Of a DNA stretch of 48,332 nucleotides, positions 1 through 9,604 are shown in pieces. How positions within the stretch are numbered: position 1 is the first letter of the stretch; every line of letters begins with the position of its first letter. The stretch lies in assembly GCA_947447155.1 (NCBI GenBank), contig CANFIN010000011.1, forward strand, positions 1-48,332, read 5' to 3'. The position numbers and the translations under genes are program-made. A model generated the notes under the pieces. It saw only the letters and a list, made by a program, of their open reading frames with translations. It had not been told where the DNA came from and made no database searches. Source of the stretch: Bacteroidota bacterium (lineage in GTDB: Bacteria > Bacteroidota > Bacteroidia > AKYH767-A > OLB10).

Positions 1-3
1 CAT

Positions 4-35
4 AAACAGGTGTGGGTTTAAACCCACACCTGTTT
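4..35. terminator. Perfect 32-bp palindrome, likely bidirectional terminator
   Basis: Bases 4-35 form a perfect inverted repeat centred between 19 and 20, starting AAACAGGTGTGGG. A short T-run follows on the plus strand and an A-run precedes it, so the hairpin could stop transcripts in either direction. It may end a gene left of the window, or the minus-strand FISUMP gene that ends at 192. The central TTTAAA leaves little loop, so the hairpin must open a few central pairs. Confidence 0.6.
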
Positions 36-55
36 TATCTAAATTCTGTTATCTA

Positions 56-170
56 CGAGCTTTGGCCTCGGGAAAGAAGGGCGAAGCTACTTTATCAGTG
101 TAGTAAATATCAATAATTTCCTTTCCCGAGCTTTAGCCTCGGGAAAGAAAGGATGAGGCGACGTTATCAG
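56..170. repeat. Two-copy imperfect repeat with GC-rich hairpin
   Basis: Copy 1 (56-98) and copy 2 (127-170) share CGAGCTTT(G/A)GCCTCGGG, then AAAGAA, and end in TTATCAG. In copy 2, CTTTCCCGAG (121-130) pairs with CTCGGGAAAG (138-147) around a 7-nt loop, a 10-bp stem. Copy 1 keeps only the inner CGAG/CTCG pairing. There is no T-run as in a classic terminator. The layout suits an interspersed intergenic element or a duplicated 3'-end hairpin of the minus-strand gene ending at 192. Confidence 0.6.
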
Positions 171-191
171 GTTAAATTAAAATTTCTACAA

Positions 192-2180
192 TCAATCCTT
201 CACGCAACGGACAGAGAAACCTTCTCTTTTGATTGTGGAATAACTTCTATTTACATCGCCACTACCCCAATTTAGATTACGGTTGTAGACAATTGTTGTT
301 GAACCTGATGATGCACACCACCATGAGCAAATTAATCCTATAGAGTAATATGTTCCCAAGTCGTTACGTAATCCACCAGGAATTCCTGTAAATCCACTGC
401 TATTGGTGGCACCTGTGTTTGGACTTGCCCAATGAGATAATCCTATTTCTTTCATAGCTCCACCAGCGGTTTGACTCTGGGAGCAATTATTACAAGTAGT
501 ATCGGCGCTCGGGTCTATTGTTTTTACTAATACATTCCACTCCCAATCCTCTGGCACATGCCAACTTGTAGGGCATAATCCATTTGGGTCTGCCACTGCA
601 TACCAATTGTATAATTTACCGTAAATTGTGTTATTAAGAGCACTATCATAATATACAGCATAGGCACCGCTCGAGGCAGATTGCCATTGGGAATTAGTTA
701 ATCCCGATTGAATTGAAGTGCCATTTTTGTAACGTGTCGTTTTTAAATTTTCTTGCATCCATTCTTGATTGCCTATGATTACTGTATTGTAAATATTCCC
801 ATCTATGTCCGTTACTGTACTCCCGCCAGGATTACATACTACTAAATTTCCTACACTTTGCGTTCCGCCTTGTAATGGTATTTGTTGTGATTGACCTCCA
901 ATCCATGGATTATTTCCAAAGCCGGTTACGCTACAATTTGATCCACATACAGTAGCTGTAAATTGTCCGTTATTAGTAAAATACACTTGATTATTTATTG
1001 CCACATAACTATTCGATACGGGCTGATTATTACAATCTACTATAGTCCCTGTAAGTACTGTTTGACCAGGCAAGGTAACACCAATGGTTGCTATTGTTGT
1101 GTTAGCTGACATTGCAGGTAAACTACCTGTGTAAACCACGGTATTACTTCCTGAGCAATTTACACTAACGGTGATGGATAAACTAACTCCATTGGGTACA
1201 TAACCACTATATTGCCCTTGGTTATTTGTATAATCACTTGCAATTCCATAATTAGTGGATGAAACGGTTACTGTTGCACCTTGTATGGGTTGTTGCGTTT
1301 GGCTATTGATTACTTGTCCGTTGATATAAACAAAATTGCTTGGCACATCACAATTCCAGAATGAAAAATGACTGACCTGCCCTACATACTCGTTGTTCAC
1401 TAAATTGGCTACTCCATCCTTTTTCCAATAACCATTTGTTTCATCCAAAGACCATAGATCAATACTCGATGGTGCGCTCGCTTGTAAATTGGTAGGCACT
1501 TTAAACGTTAAGGTGGCTGTTTTACCACTGGCTATCTGCAATAACTGACCATTATTATCTGTTAATTCTACTCCTAACATTCCGTAAGATGTCAAACCAG
1601 AAACAGTATTATTGTCAACACCTACTAAACTTCCTGGCATCGCATCGTTGAAGTTGGCACTCGTTGGATCATAGTGTTTGATTGCGACTTTAACTGTTCC
1701 TGAATAAGCGGAATTGTTTAATGTAACTCCATTAGCTTGAAGCGTAACACTTCCATTTGGTATGCTAACTGTCCCGCCAGTTAAACTATTAATTGTTCCA
1801 TCTATAGACTTGTTCAACAATTGAATTTGTAATTCATTCCCTCCCGTTTTAGGGACAAAACTGCGAACACCTTTAAAGAATCCTACTTTCTCTACGGTAA
1901 CGCAACCTAGTTTTTGATTTGCAGCAATGTTATTTAGAATAAAAACTCCATTAACATCCGTAGTAACATTCACACTTCCACTCTTCACTAATGCACCTGA
2001 AATGGCTGTTCCATTTACATCATACACTTTTCCTTTTACAGTTATTGATACAGTGCTACCAAATAAATTACTGGATGTACTTGTGCTGTTCGGATCTATG
2101 TCTTCGTCCTTTTTACAAGCGTTGATGGTGAGTATTACAATTGACAAAATCAAAGCAATCAGTTTAAAATAGTTCTTCAT
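192..2180 (-). CDS. FISUMP-domain surface lipoprotein with carboxypeptidase-regulatory-like domains
   Basis: 662 residues. The N-terminus is a hydrophobic signal ending in INAC at about residue 22, then KKDEDID, which fits a Bacteroidota lipobox and an acidic export tail to the outer membrane. Next come a carboxypeptidase-regulatory-like beta-sandwich (about 48-110), a middle region, and two more such modules beginning near GQVINSQTQQPIQGATV and GTIVDCNNQPV. The last 200 residues are a FISUMP domain, recognisable from VTDIDGNIYNTVIIGNQEWM, KLYNWYAV, WHVPEDWEWN and the ending GFSVRCVKD. Such proteins are thought to be surface binding or adhesion modules; the ligand is unknown. No TAnnTTTG was found in front of it, so its promoter is unclear. 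Confidence 0.85.
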   Translation of the reverse strand: MKNYFKLIALILSIVILTINACKKDEDIDPNSTSTSSNLFGSTVSITVKGKVYDVNGTAISGALVKSGSVNVTTDVNGVFILNNIAANQKLGCVTVEKVGFFKGVRSFVPKTGGNELQIQLLNKSIDGTINSLTGGTVSIPNGSVTLQANGVTLNNSAYSGTVKVAIKHYDPTSANFNDAMPGSLVGVDNNTVSGLTSYGMLGVELTDNNGQLLQIASGKTATLTFKVPTNLQASAPSSIDLWSLDETNGYWKKDGVANLVNNEYVGQVSHFSFWNCDVPSNFVYINGQVINSQTQQPIQGATVTVSSTNYGIASDYTNNQGQYSGYVPNGVSLSITVSVNCSGSNTVVYTGSLPAMSANTTIATIGVTLPGQTVLTGTIVDCNNQPVSNSYVAINNQVYFTNNGQFTATVCGSNCSVTGFGNNPWIGGQSQQIPLQGGTQSVGNLVVCNPGGSTVTDIDGNIYNTVIIGNQEWMQENLKTTRYKNGTSIQSGLTNSQWQSASSGAYAVYYDSALNNTIYGKLYNWYAVADPNGLCPTSWHVPEDWEWNVLVKTIDPSADTTCNNCSQSQTAGGAMKEIGLSHWASPNTGATNSSGFTGIPGGLRNDLGTYYSIGLICSWWCASSGSTTIVYNRNLNWGSGDVNRSYSTIKREGFSVRCVKD

Positions 2181-2414
2181 GTTTGTTAGGTATTAGGGGT
2201 ATTGTTTGGCTTTTGAAAATATTGATATATTAAAGATAGAAATAAGTATTAAACAAACAACTAACTCTTTAACTATTGCTGTTTCTAAATCCGAATTGCA
2301 AATCCAGCAATTTTCAGAATTGATTTCCGAGAATAATATTTCAGTCCACATCTCGAATTATAATTTTCATTTATCAAATTATAAATCCACATAGTTTTTA
2401 AGAGATAAAAACCC

Positions 2415-2422
2415 TATCTTTG
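2415..2422 (+). promoter_or_regulatory. -7 element TATCTTTG for the ABC-F gene
   Basis: Exact match to the Bacteroidota -7 consensus TAnnTTTG, 18 nt before the ATG at 2441. It lies at the end of a 260-nt gap (2181-2440) that otherwise shows no convincing gene, RNA or repeat. Confidence 0.7.
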
Positions 2423-2434
2423 CAGCCCAAATAA

Positions 2435-4072
<1,638 letters not shown>

Positions 4073-4077
4073 AACCT

Positions 4078-4107
4078 AACCCAGACCAATAACAGTCTGG
4101 GTTTTTT
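4078..4107 (+). terminator. Rho-independent terminator after the ABC-F gene
   Basis: AACCCAGAC (4078-4086) pairs with GTCTGGGTT (4095-4103) around an 8-nt loop and runs into TTTTTT. It starts 5 nt after the stop codon. Confidence 0.9.
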
Positions 4108-4136
4108 AATTACTATATTTACTAAAATTATTTTTA

Positions 4137-4667
4137 ATGAATCCTTGGCACGAAGTACACTATGGACACAATGCTCCAGAAATTGTAAAAGCAATCATAG
4201 AAATCCCGAAAGGAAGTAAAGGAAAATACGAAATCGATAAAGAGAGTGGTTTGATAAAACTAGACCGTGCTTTATTTTCTGCAGTACACTACCCTGCTAA
4301 TTATGGTTTTATTCCACAGACCTATGCCGATGATAAAGACCCTTTGGATATTTTAGTTATTACCTCTCTTGAATTACCTCATTTGTGTTTAGTAGAAGCA
4401 AAAGTGATTGGAGTGATGCGCATGGTCGATCAAGGCGAGATGGATGATAAAATTATTGCGGTTGCGCTACATGATGAATCGGTAAACTATATCAACGACA
4501 TATCTGAATTACCTCCTCATACCACTATTGAGATGAGAAGATTTTTTGAAGATTATAAACTTTTAGAGAAGAAAAAAGTTGTAGTAGAGGAATTCCTGAA
4601 TAAAGAAAAAGCAATGGGAATTATCAACGATGCAATTGAATTGTATAAGAAAACGTTTCCATTCTAA
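4137..4667 (+). CDS. ppa: Inorganic pyrophosphatase, family I
   Basis: 176 residues, the normal length of the bacterial soluble family I enzyme, which hydrolyses pyrophosphate to phosphate with Mg2+. The metal-binding signature DKDPLD is at 66-71 (D66, D68, D71), with upstream active-site segments KYEID (30-34) and YPANYGFIP (52-60). A near-consensus -7 element, TATATTTA, lies at 4114-4121, just after the preceding terminator. The lycopene cyclase gene begins 2 nt after the stop, so the two are almost certainly co-transcribed. Pyrophosphate is released at each prenyl-transfer step upstream of carotenoids, a plausible reason for the pairing, though that is inference. Confidence 0.93.
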   Translation: MNPWHEVHYGHNAPEIVKAIIEIPKGSKGKYEIDKESGLIKLDRALFSAVHYPANYGFIPQTYADDKDPLDILVITSLELPHLCLVEAKVIGVMRMVDQGEMDDKIIAVALHDESVNYINDISELPPHTTIEMRRFFEDYKLLEKKKVVVEEFLNKEKAMGIINDAIELYKKTFPF

Positions 4668-4669
4668 AA

Positions 4670-5833
4670 ATGTCAACCAATAACTATGATTACATATTTG
4701 CAGGAGGCGGCGCAGCAGCGCTGAGTCTGCTTGTGCGTATGCAGAAAGAAGGTTTATTGCGAGATAAAAAAGTATTAGTCATTGACAAAGATCCGAAAGT
4801 ACATAACGACCGTACTTGGTGTTTTTGGGAGGAGAAAGAAGGCTTGTTTGAATCGTGTGTGATTAAATCCTGGGATAAAATTCGTTTTGCATCTCCGGGC
4901 TACGATGCGAAGTTAAATCCTCAGCCGTATAAGTACAAGATGATTCGCTCGCTAGCATTTTATCAATATTGCAAGGATGTAATTTCTCAAAACAGCAATA
5001 TTCATTTTGTGCAGGATGCAATATTACATTTTGAAAACGATGTGGTGGTTACTTCACAAGGGAGATACAAAGGCTCACTTATTTTCAATAGCATATTACA
5101 AAATCTAAACAAAGACGAATCGCGATATCATTATTTCTTGCAGCATTTCAAAGGCAAGTTTATTGAAACAGAACAACCATTTTTTGAAGAAGGCGTTGCA
5201 ACGTTGATGGACTTTACCATCAATCAAAATAACGAATGTCGATTTATGTATGTCCTACCCGTTAGTTCAACTAAAGCACTAATGGAGTTTACTATTTTTT
5301 CAGAAAATCTATTAGATGATTCAGAATATGAAACAGCGTTAAATAATTACATCGCAGAAAAATTAAAGTATCATCCCTATAAAATTGCGGAGGAAGAATT
5401 TGGTGTAATTCCAATGTACAATCAGCCATTTCCAAAAAGGTTAAATGCAAATGTGTTTAATATTGGAACGAATGGCGGAGCGAGTAAAGCATCTTCCGGA
5501 TTTACGTTTCATTTTATTCAGGAAGAATCGAAACAACTTGTTGCACACCTGAAAAAACATCCAACTTTGAGTAATTACAATCCAAAAGGCAAAGGACGTT
5601 TTCAGTTTTTCGATGATGTATTTTTAAGAGTATTAAGAGAGAAAAAAGTCCCTGCATTTTATTTATTCAACTGCATGTTCCGAAAACTTCCAGCTTATTT
5701 ACCATTAAAGTTTTTAAATGAAGAAACTTCTATGCTGGAAGATTTAAAAATCCTGCGAGTATTTCCAAGGATGGTATTTATGAAAGCAGCAATTGGAGAA
5801 TTTCTTAAGCTACGTGTCCGTCGCGCTGAATAA
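4670..5833 (+). CDS. crtY: Lycopene cyclase, CrtY family
   Basis: 387 residues, normal for the family. The N-terminal dinucleotide-binding fold is FAGGGAAAL (10-18) with the acidic strand end VLVIDKDP (35-42). It is followed by NDRTWCFWE (46-54), a hallmark of bacterial CrtY cyclases. Later conserved parts include GTNGGASKASSGFTF. The enzyme cyclises the psi ends of lycopene to beta-ionone rings, giving beta-carotene. No other carotenoid gene (crtB, crtI, crtZ) is in the window, so the pathway must be completed elsewhere. The start follows ppa by 2 nt. The last 29 bp overlap the convergent hydrolase gene. Confidence 0.9.
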   Translation: MSTNNYDYIFAGGGAAALSLLVRMQKEGLLRDKKVLVIDKDPKVHNDRTWCFWEEKEGLFESCVIKSWDKIRFASPGYDAKLNPQPYKYKMIRSLAFYQYCKDVISQNSNIHFVQDAILHFENDVVVTSQGRYKGSLIFNSILQNLNKDESRYHYFLQHFKGKFIETEQPFFEEGVATLMDFTINQNNECRFMYVLPVSSTKALMEFTIFSENLLDDSEYETALNNYIAEKLKYHPYKIAEEEFGVIPMYNQPFPKRLNANVFNIGTNGGASKASSGFTFHFIQEESKQLVAHLKKHPTLSNYNPKGKGRFQFFDDVFLRVLREKKVPAFYLFNCMFRKLPAYLPLKFLNEETSMLEDLKILRVFPRMVFMKAAIGEFLKLRVRRAE

Positions 5834-6593
5834 AATCGATGGCCACACGGTTAAATGCATCCGACTGATCCATGTTCACTACGTGACCGCAATTGTCTAA
5901 TATTTCCAGAAAAGAATTCTTATGCAAGGTTACCATTCGTTTAACAGGCTCTAAGAACATATAATCTTCGGAACCCATCACGTATAAAATTGGAAGACCT
6001 GTTTCTTTTTCACGAATGAAGCGCAACAAAGGATTTAACTCTGCTGTTAATTTGTACCAGCGCAAAAATTCCTTCTGATATAACTTTCGAGCTTCACTAA
6101 TAAAAAACTTGCGAGACTCTGCGTGGCGTTTACGAGGCATGATAATCCATGCAAAAAACGAATACAGCCAGATATAAGGCACAATCGATTTCATTCTATC
6201 GCCAAACCACACTAAGAAACGAGAGCGGATATTCAAACGCGTTATAGCACCACCCATGATTAGTGTTTTAATACGATCTGGCTGCATCTCTCCTATCATT
6301 CGAATGATTAATGTGCCTAGTGATATACCAACAAAATGTGCCTTTTGAATCTTTAAATGATCTAATACTTCAAGAACATCTTTACTTACTTTTTCGAACG
6401 TATATTTCTTATCGAGTTTAAACTTTGCATGCTTTGATTTCCCATGTCCGCGCAAATCAACAATCAACACATTAAACTTTTCACTGAATGCTTTAAGCTG
6501 TTTATGCCAAATAGATGAGCTACCGCCTGCGCCATGTACAAACACAACCCAATCGGCATTATCATTCAAGTCAAACTTTTTAAAGTGTAGCAT
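5805..6593 (-). CDS. Alpha/beta-fold hydrolase
   Basis: 262 residues with the standard single-domain layout. The oxyanion-hole segment is HGAGGS (20-25), followed by LRGHGKS. The nucleophile elbow is GISLGT with Ser91. The acid is Asp210 in GSEDYMF and the histidine is His237 in NCGHV, so the triad looks intact. No signal peptide is seen, so it should be cytoplasmic. The substrate cannot be inferred; esterase or lipase-like activity is likely. The gene starts 6 nt after the acyltransferase gene and is surely in one operon with it, which hints at a lipid substrate. Its 3' end overlaps crtY by 29 bp. Confidence 0.88.
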   Translation of the reverse strand: MLHFKKFDLNDNADWVVFVHGAGGSSSIWHKQLKAFSEKFNVLIVDLRGHGKSKHAKFKLDKKYTFEKVSKDVLEVLDHLKIQKAHFVGISLGTLIIRMIGEMQPDRIKTLIMGGAITRLNIRSRFLVWFGDRMKSIVPYIWLYSFFAWIIMPRKRHAESRKFFISEARKLYQKEFLRWYKLTAELNPLLRFIREKETGLPILYVMGSEDYMFLEPVKRMVTLHKNSFLEILDNCGHVVNMDQSDAFNRVAIDFIQRDGHVA

Positions 6594-6599
6594 TTTTGT

Positions 6600-7499
6600 T
6601 TATTCGAATACTGTTTCCATCTGAATACCTTCGGGACGAGAATGTTTCCATCGCTTATGTGTCCAAAGCCAAAACTCAGGAGCTTGCAAGATATCATTTT
6701 CTAAAATCAAATTCGTTTTTTTTGTGATAAATCCTTTTTCTTCAGCTGCAGGATTTTCTGTGACTACGGAAAAATGATATTCATAATGGCCACGAGACAC
6801 TTTCGTCACAGAGCCAAACAAAACTGGCATGTTATACTGACGAGCATATTTTTCAGTCCCGTAAAAGCAGGCTGTTTCCTGATTCATAAATTTCATCCAG
6901 TATGCTTTGCGAGGATTTGAAGGACTTTGATCAATGGCAAATATGGTTGCAGATAGTTCATTTTTATTATTATCAAATATTTCTGCTACGCGCTTAGTGC
7001 TGATCATTTGCAATCCGAAACAACTTCTTGACTTCAGCACTTTATCATCAAAGAATTTATTTGAAAGTGATTTATAAATAGCAATTACCTGATGTTTCAC
7101 CTGACTATCCATTCCTGTTGCTACCCACTCCCAATTGTTATAATGTCCACCAGCAAGTATGACACTTTTTCCTTGAGCGAAATAAGCATCAAGAAGCTCG
7201 GGGTTAATTAATTTGTTTCGTTTCAACAATTCTTCTTTAGTAATAGCGAAAGACTTGAATGTCTCCACCATTACATCGCAGAAGTGACGATAAAATTTTG
7301 CTGCAATACGATTATGTTCTTCTTTGGATAAATCAGGAAAAGAATTGGCGATATTGCGAATGACTACTTTTTTACGATAACCAATTAGATTAAAGAAGAG
7401 AAAAAACAAAATATCCGATAAAAAATAAAGCACCCTGAAAGGAAGGTATGCAATGGGTAAAATGATAAAATAATAGAGGAGATAATTCAGGATATTCAT
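6600..7499 (-). CDS. Lipid A biosynthesis acyltransferase (LpxL/HtrB-like)
   Basis: 299 residues. An N-terminal hydrophobic anchor (about 5-38) is followed by the acyltransferase HX4E motif in GGHYNNWEW (His119, Glu124), as in LpxL/LpxM, which add secondary acyl chains to lipid A at the inner membrane. The C-terminal ENDILQAPEFWLWTHKRWK segment is also typical of the family. The exact acyl donor and position acylated cannot be read from sequence; ornithine-lipid or aminolipid acylation is an alternative. It heads a two-gene operon with the hydrolase. Its -7 element (7515-7522) is one half of a palindrome shared with the divergent J-domain gene. Confidence 0.88.
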   Translation of the reverse strand: MNILNYLLYYFIILPIAYLPFRVLYFLSDILFFLFFNLIGYRKKVVIRNIANSFPDLSKEEHNRIAAKFYRHFCDVMVETFKSFAITKEELLKRNKLINPELLDAYFAQGKSVILAGGHYNNWEWVATGMDSQVKHQVIAIYKSLSNKFFDDKVLKSRSCFGLQMISTKRVAEIFDNNKNELSATIFAIDQSPSNPRKAYWMKFMNQETACFYGTEKYARQYNMPVLFGSVTKVSRGHYEYHFSVVTENPAAEEKGFITKKTNLILENDILQAPEFWLWTHKRWKHSRPEGIQMETVFE

Positions 7500-7506
7500 A
7501 TTCGTT

Positions 7507-7514
7507 TACTTTTG
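7507..7514 (+). promoter_or_regulatory. -7 element TACTTTTG (left half of palindrome)
   Basis: Exact TAnnTTTG match on the plus strand, 58 nt before the J-domain gene start at 7573. It abuts the minus-strand element at 7515-7522, forming the palindrome TACTTTTGCAAAAGTA. No clear TTG lies at the -33 position. Confidence 0.6.
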
Positions 7515-7522
7515 CAAAAGTA
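7515..7522 (-). promoter_or_regulatory. -7 element TACTTTTG for the acyltransferase operon
   Basis: Exact TAnnTTTG match read on the minus strand, 15 nt before the acyltransferase ATG at 7499. It is the mirror image of the plus-strand element at 7507-7514. Confidence 0.65.
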
Positions 7523-7572
7523 CCAATAAAGTAAACATCTTTGGTTAAAGGTTAGTTTGTTAAAATACTGCT

Positions 7573-8343
7573 ATGCTCAACGATTTTCAAACTCTAGGAA
7601 TCAGCTCATCCGCTTCTATAACAGATATAAAAAAAGCCTATCGTCTGAAAGCCAAAGAATTCCACCCCGACGTAAATGATAGTCCTGATGCGGCTGAGCA
7701 TTTCCGACAAATATCGGAAGCATATCAGCGTATCATCGATTTTCGCGAAGGAAAACATAGCTACCAGCAGCCTGCTATCGATTATGAAGCGATACTTCGT
7801 GAGAAAGCAAGAGCACAGGCCAGAATGCGTTACCAGGAATGGAAACAAAAGCTGGAAAAAGAAGAATTGAATAAGTCGATACATGAGATTTATTGGAATA
7901 AAAACGTCTCCTATATCCTCCTTCTCATATCCTTCGTATTACTTTCAGATCAGTTTATTGGGACAAAGATTCGTGTAGAGAAAATAATTAAAACCAGTAT
8001 TGCCATCGACGATCAACTTTATTATACCATACAAACCGACCATAGAAAAATTGAGATTGTAAGTGATACAGAAATTGACGGACTCGATTCGAATAATCTG
8101 ATAATGGTTGGAGAAACTCCACTATTTCATACAATGAAAGAAATCAGAACTATTCAGAATAAAGTTTTGATTCCCGACAATATTTTAAGCAACTATTCGC
8201 CTGCCTTAATAATTAACCTAATATTACTTCTACTTGTATTTTACTTTCCACTTAAAACATATCAGCAAAAATTGTGGATAAAAACATTGCTGATTATATG
8301 TTCACTTTACTATTTAGTCTCATTTTTACAAGCACAACGATAA
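7573..8343 (+). CDS. Membrane-anchored J-domain (DnaJ-like) protein
   Basis: 256 residues. The N-terminal 60 residues are a J domain with the HPD motif at 31-33 and helix IV ISEAYQRIIDF, which would stimulate a DnaK-type Hsp70. A charged helical stretch follows, then a hydrophobic segment (about 115-132), an extracytoplasmic-looking beta-rich loop, and two more membrane segments near the C-terminus (LIINLILLLLVFYF and LLIICSLYYLVSFL). It lacks the Gly/Phe and zinc-finger regions of true DnaJ, so it is a specialised type III co-chaperone at the inner membrane; its client is unknown. The helicase gene follows after 18 nt, so co-transcription is likely. Confidence 0.85.
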   Translation: MLNDFQTLGISSSASITDIKKAYRLKAKEFHPDVNDSPDAAEHFRQISEAYQRIIDFREGKHSYQQPAIDYEAILREKARAQARMRYQEWKQKLEKEELNKSIHEIYWNKNVSYILLLISFVLLSDQFIGTKIRVEKIIKTSIAIDDQLYYTIQTDHRKIEIVSDTEIDGLDSNNLIMVGETPLFHTMKEIRTIQNKVLIPDNILSNYSPALIINLILLLLVFYFPLKTYQQKLWIKTLLIICSLYYLVSFLQAQR

Positions 8344-8361
8344 ACGTTGCCACAATACATT

Positions 8362-9561
8362 ATGAAATTTAAAGAACTCAATATAATTGAGCCTATCTTG
8401 CAATCATTGCACGAAGAAGGCTATACCCAACCAACCCCTATTCAAGAGAAAGCAATTCCTATTGTTTTAGCAAAAAACGATCTATTAGGTTGTGCTCAAA
8501 CAGGAACAGGTAAAACAGCAGCGTTTTCAATACCTCTTTTACAGTTGATGCATCAGCAAGGTCGTAAGAAAGGAATTACCTGTTTGATTCTAACTCCTAC
8601 ACGTGAGCTTGCAATTCAGATTAACGAAAGTATTGCTGCTTATGGAAGGCATTTAGCAATTAGACATACCGTTATTTTTGGAGGTGTATCACAGTTACCG
8701 CAAACGCAGGCTTTGCGCAATGGAATTGATATTTTAACGGCTACGCCTGGACGTTTATTAGATTTGATGAATCAGCGAATAATATCATTAAGCGACATTG
8801 ATTTTTTTGTGTTAGACGAAGCAGATCGAATGTTAGACATGGGATTTATTCATGATGTCAAACGAGTAGTAGCAAAGCTTCCTGAAAAGCGCCAAACTTT
8901 ATTTTTCTCAGCTACAATGCCTTTAGAGATTGCTGAGTTAGCAAAGAAGATTTTAAATAACCCGAAGTATGTAGAAGTAACGCCTGTTTCATCTACTGCT
9001 GAATTAGTAAAACAGGAATTATATTTCGTGAATAAAAACGACAAGCGTGATTTTCTTTCTGATTTATTATTAGAGCAACCCATTGCCTCTGCTATTGTGT
9101 TTACGCGCACTAAGCATGGTGCTGATAGGGTTGCAAAACATTTACAAAAAAATGGAATCAAAGCTGATGCAATTCATGGAGACAAGTCACAAAACCAGAG
9201 ACAAAATGCATTAAATAATTTTAAAAACGGATTGTCGCGTGTATTAGTGGCTACTGATATTGCAGCAAGAGGAATTGATATTGATAATTTAAGCCATGTA
9301 ATTAATTTCGACATTCCTAATGTAGCTGAAACGTATGTACATCGTATAGGCAGAACAGGTCGTGCAGGTGCAGCTGGAATTGCAATTAGTCTTTGCGATT
9401 ATGAGGAGCAGGCTTACCTTCGAGATATTGAAAAACTGATTGGTAAAAAGATTGAATATAAAAATCCATCAACTCATCTTAAAAAAGCTGAAGAACCAGC
9501 TGAAGGAGCAAAAAAAGATTTTAGACATAATAAAAACAAACAAGCCCCAAAGCGAAGATAA
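8362..9561 (+). CDS. DEAD-box ATP-dependent RNA helicase (RhlE-like)
   Basis: 399 residues from the ATG at 8362; the frame is open further upstream to a TTG at 8347, but MKFKELN is the normal family N-terminus. All motifs are present: Q motif PTPIQ (24-28), motif I AQTGTGKT (45-52), [13 protein letters not shown], motif II DEAD (152-155), motif III SAT (183-185), [17 protein letters not shown] and HRIGRTGR. The lysine-rich tail ([16 protein letters not shown]) fits the RhlE group, which remodels structured RNA in ribosome assembly or mRNA decay. It probably shares a transcript with the upstream J-domain gene. Confidence 0.95.
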   Translation: MKFKELNIIEPILQSLHEEGYTQPTPIQEKAIPIVLAKNDLLGCAQTGTGKTAAFSIPLLQLMHQQGRKKGITCLILTPTRELAIQINESIAAYGRHLAIRHTVIFGGVSQLPQTQALRNGIDILTATPGRLLDLMNQRIISLSDIDFFVLDEADRMLDMGFIHDVKRVVAKLPEKRQTLFFSATMPLEIAELAKKILNNPKYVEVTPVSSTAELVKQELYFVNKNDKRDFLSDLLLEQPIASAIVFTRTKHGADRVAKHLQKNGIKADAIHGDKSQNQRQNALNNFKNGLSRVLVATDIAARGIDIDNLSHVINFDIPNVAETYVHRIGRTGRAGAAGIAISLCDYEEQAYLRDIEKLIGKKIEYKNPSTHLKKAEEPAEGAKKDFRHNKNKQAPKRR

Positions 9562-9575
9562 TTTAAGCAAGTAAT

Positions 9576-9583
9576 TAGTTTTG
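9576..9583 (+). promoter_or_regulatory. -7 element TAGTTTTG for sdaA
   Basis: Exact TAnnTTTG match, 21 nt before the sdaA ATG at 9605 and 14 nt after the helicase stop. Confidence 0.65.
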
Positions 9584-9604
9584 CAGAACCACAATAATTA
9601 AGTT

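Noticed and set aside
56-170. The two-copy repeat as a CRISPR array
   Set aside because: Only two diverged copies, with length-variable joins and no cas genes.
2206-2394. Possible 62-residue gene on the plus strand
   Set aside because: It begins at TTG, matches nothing, has no -7 element in front and lies in AT-rich intergenic sequence.
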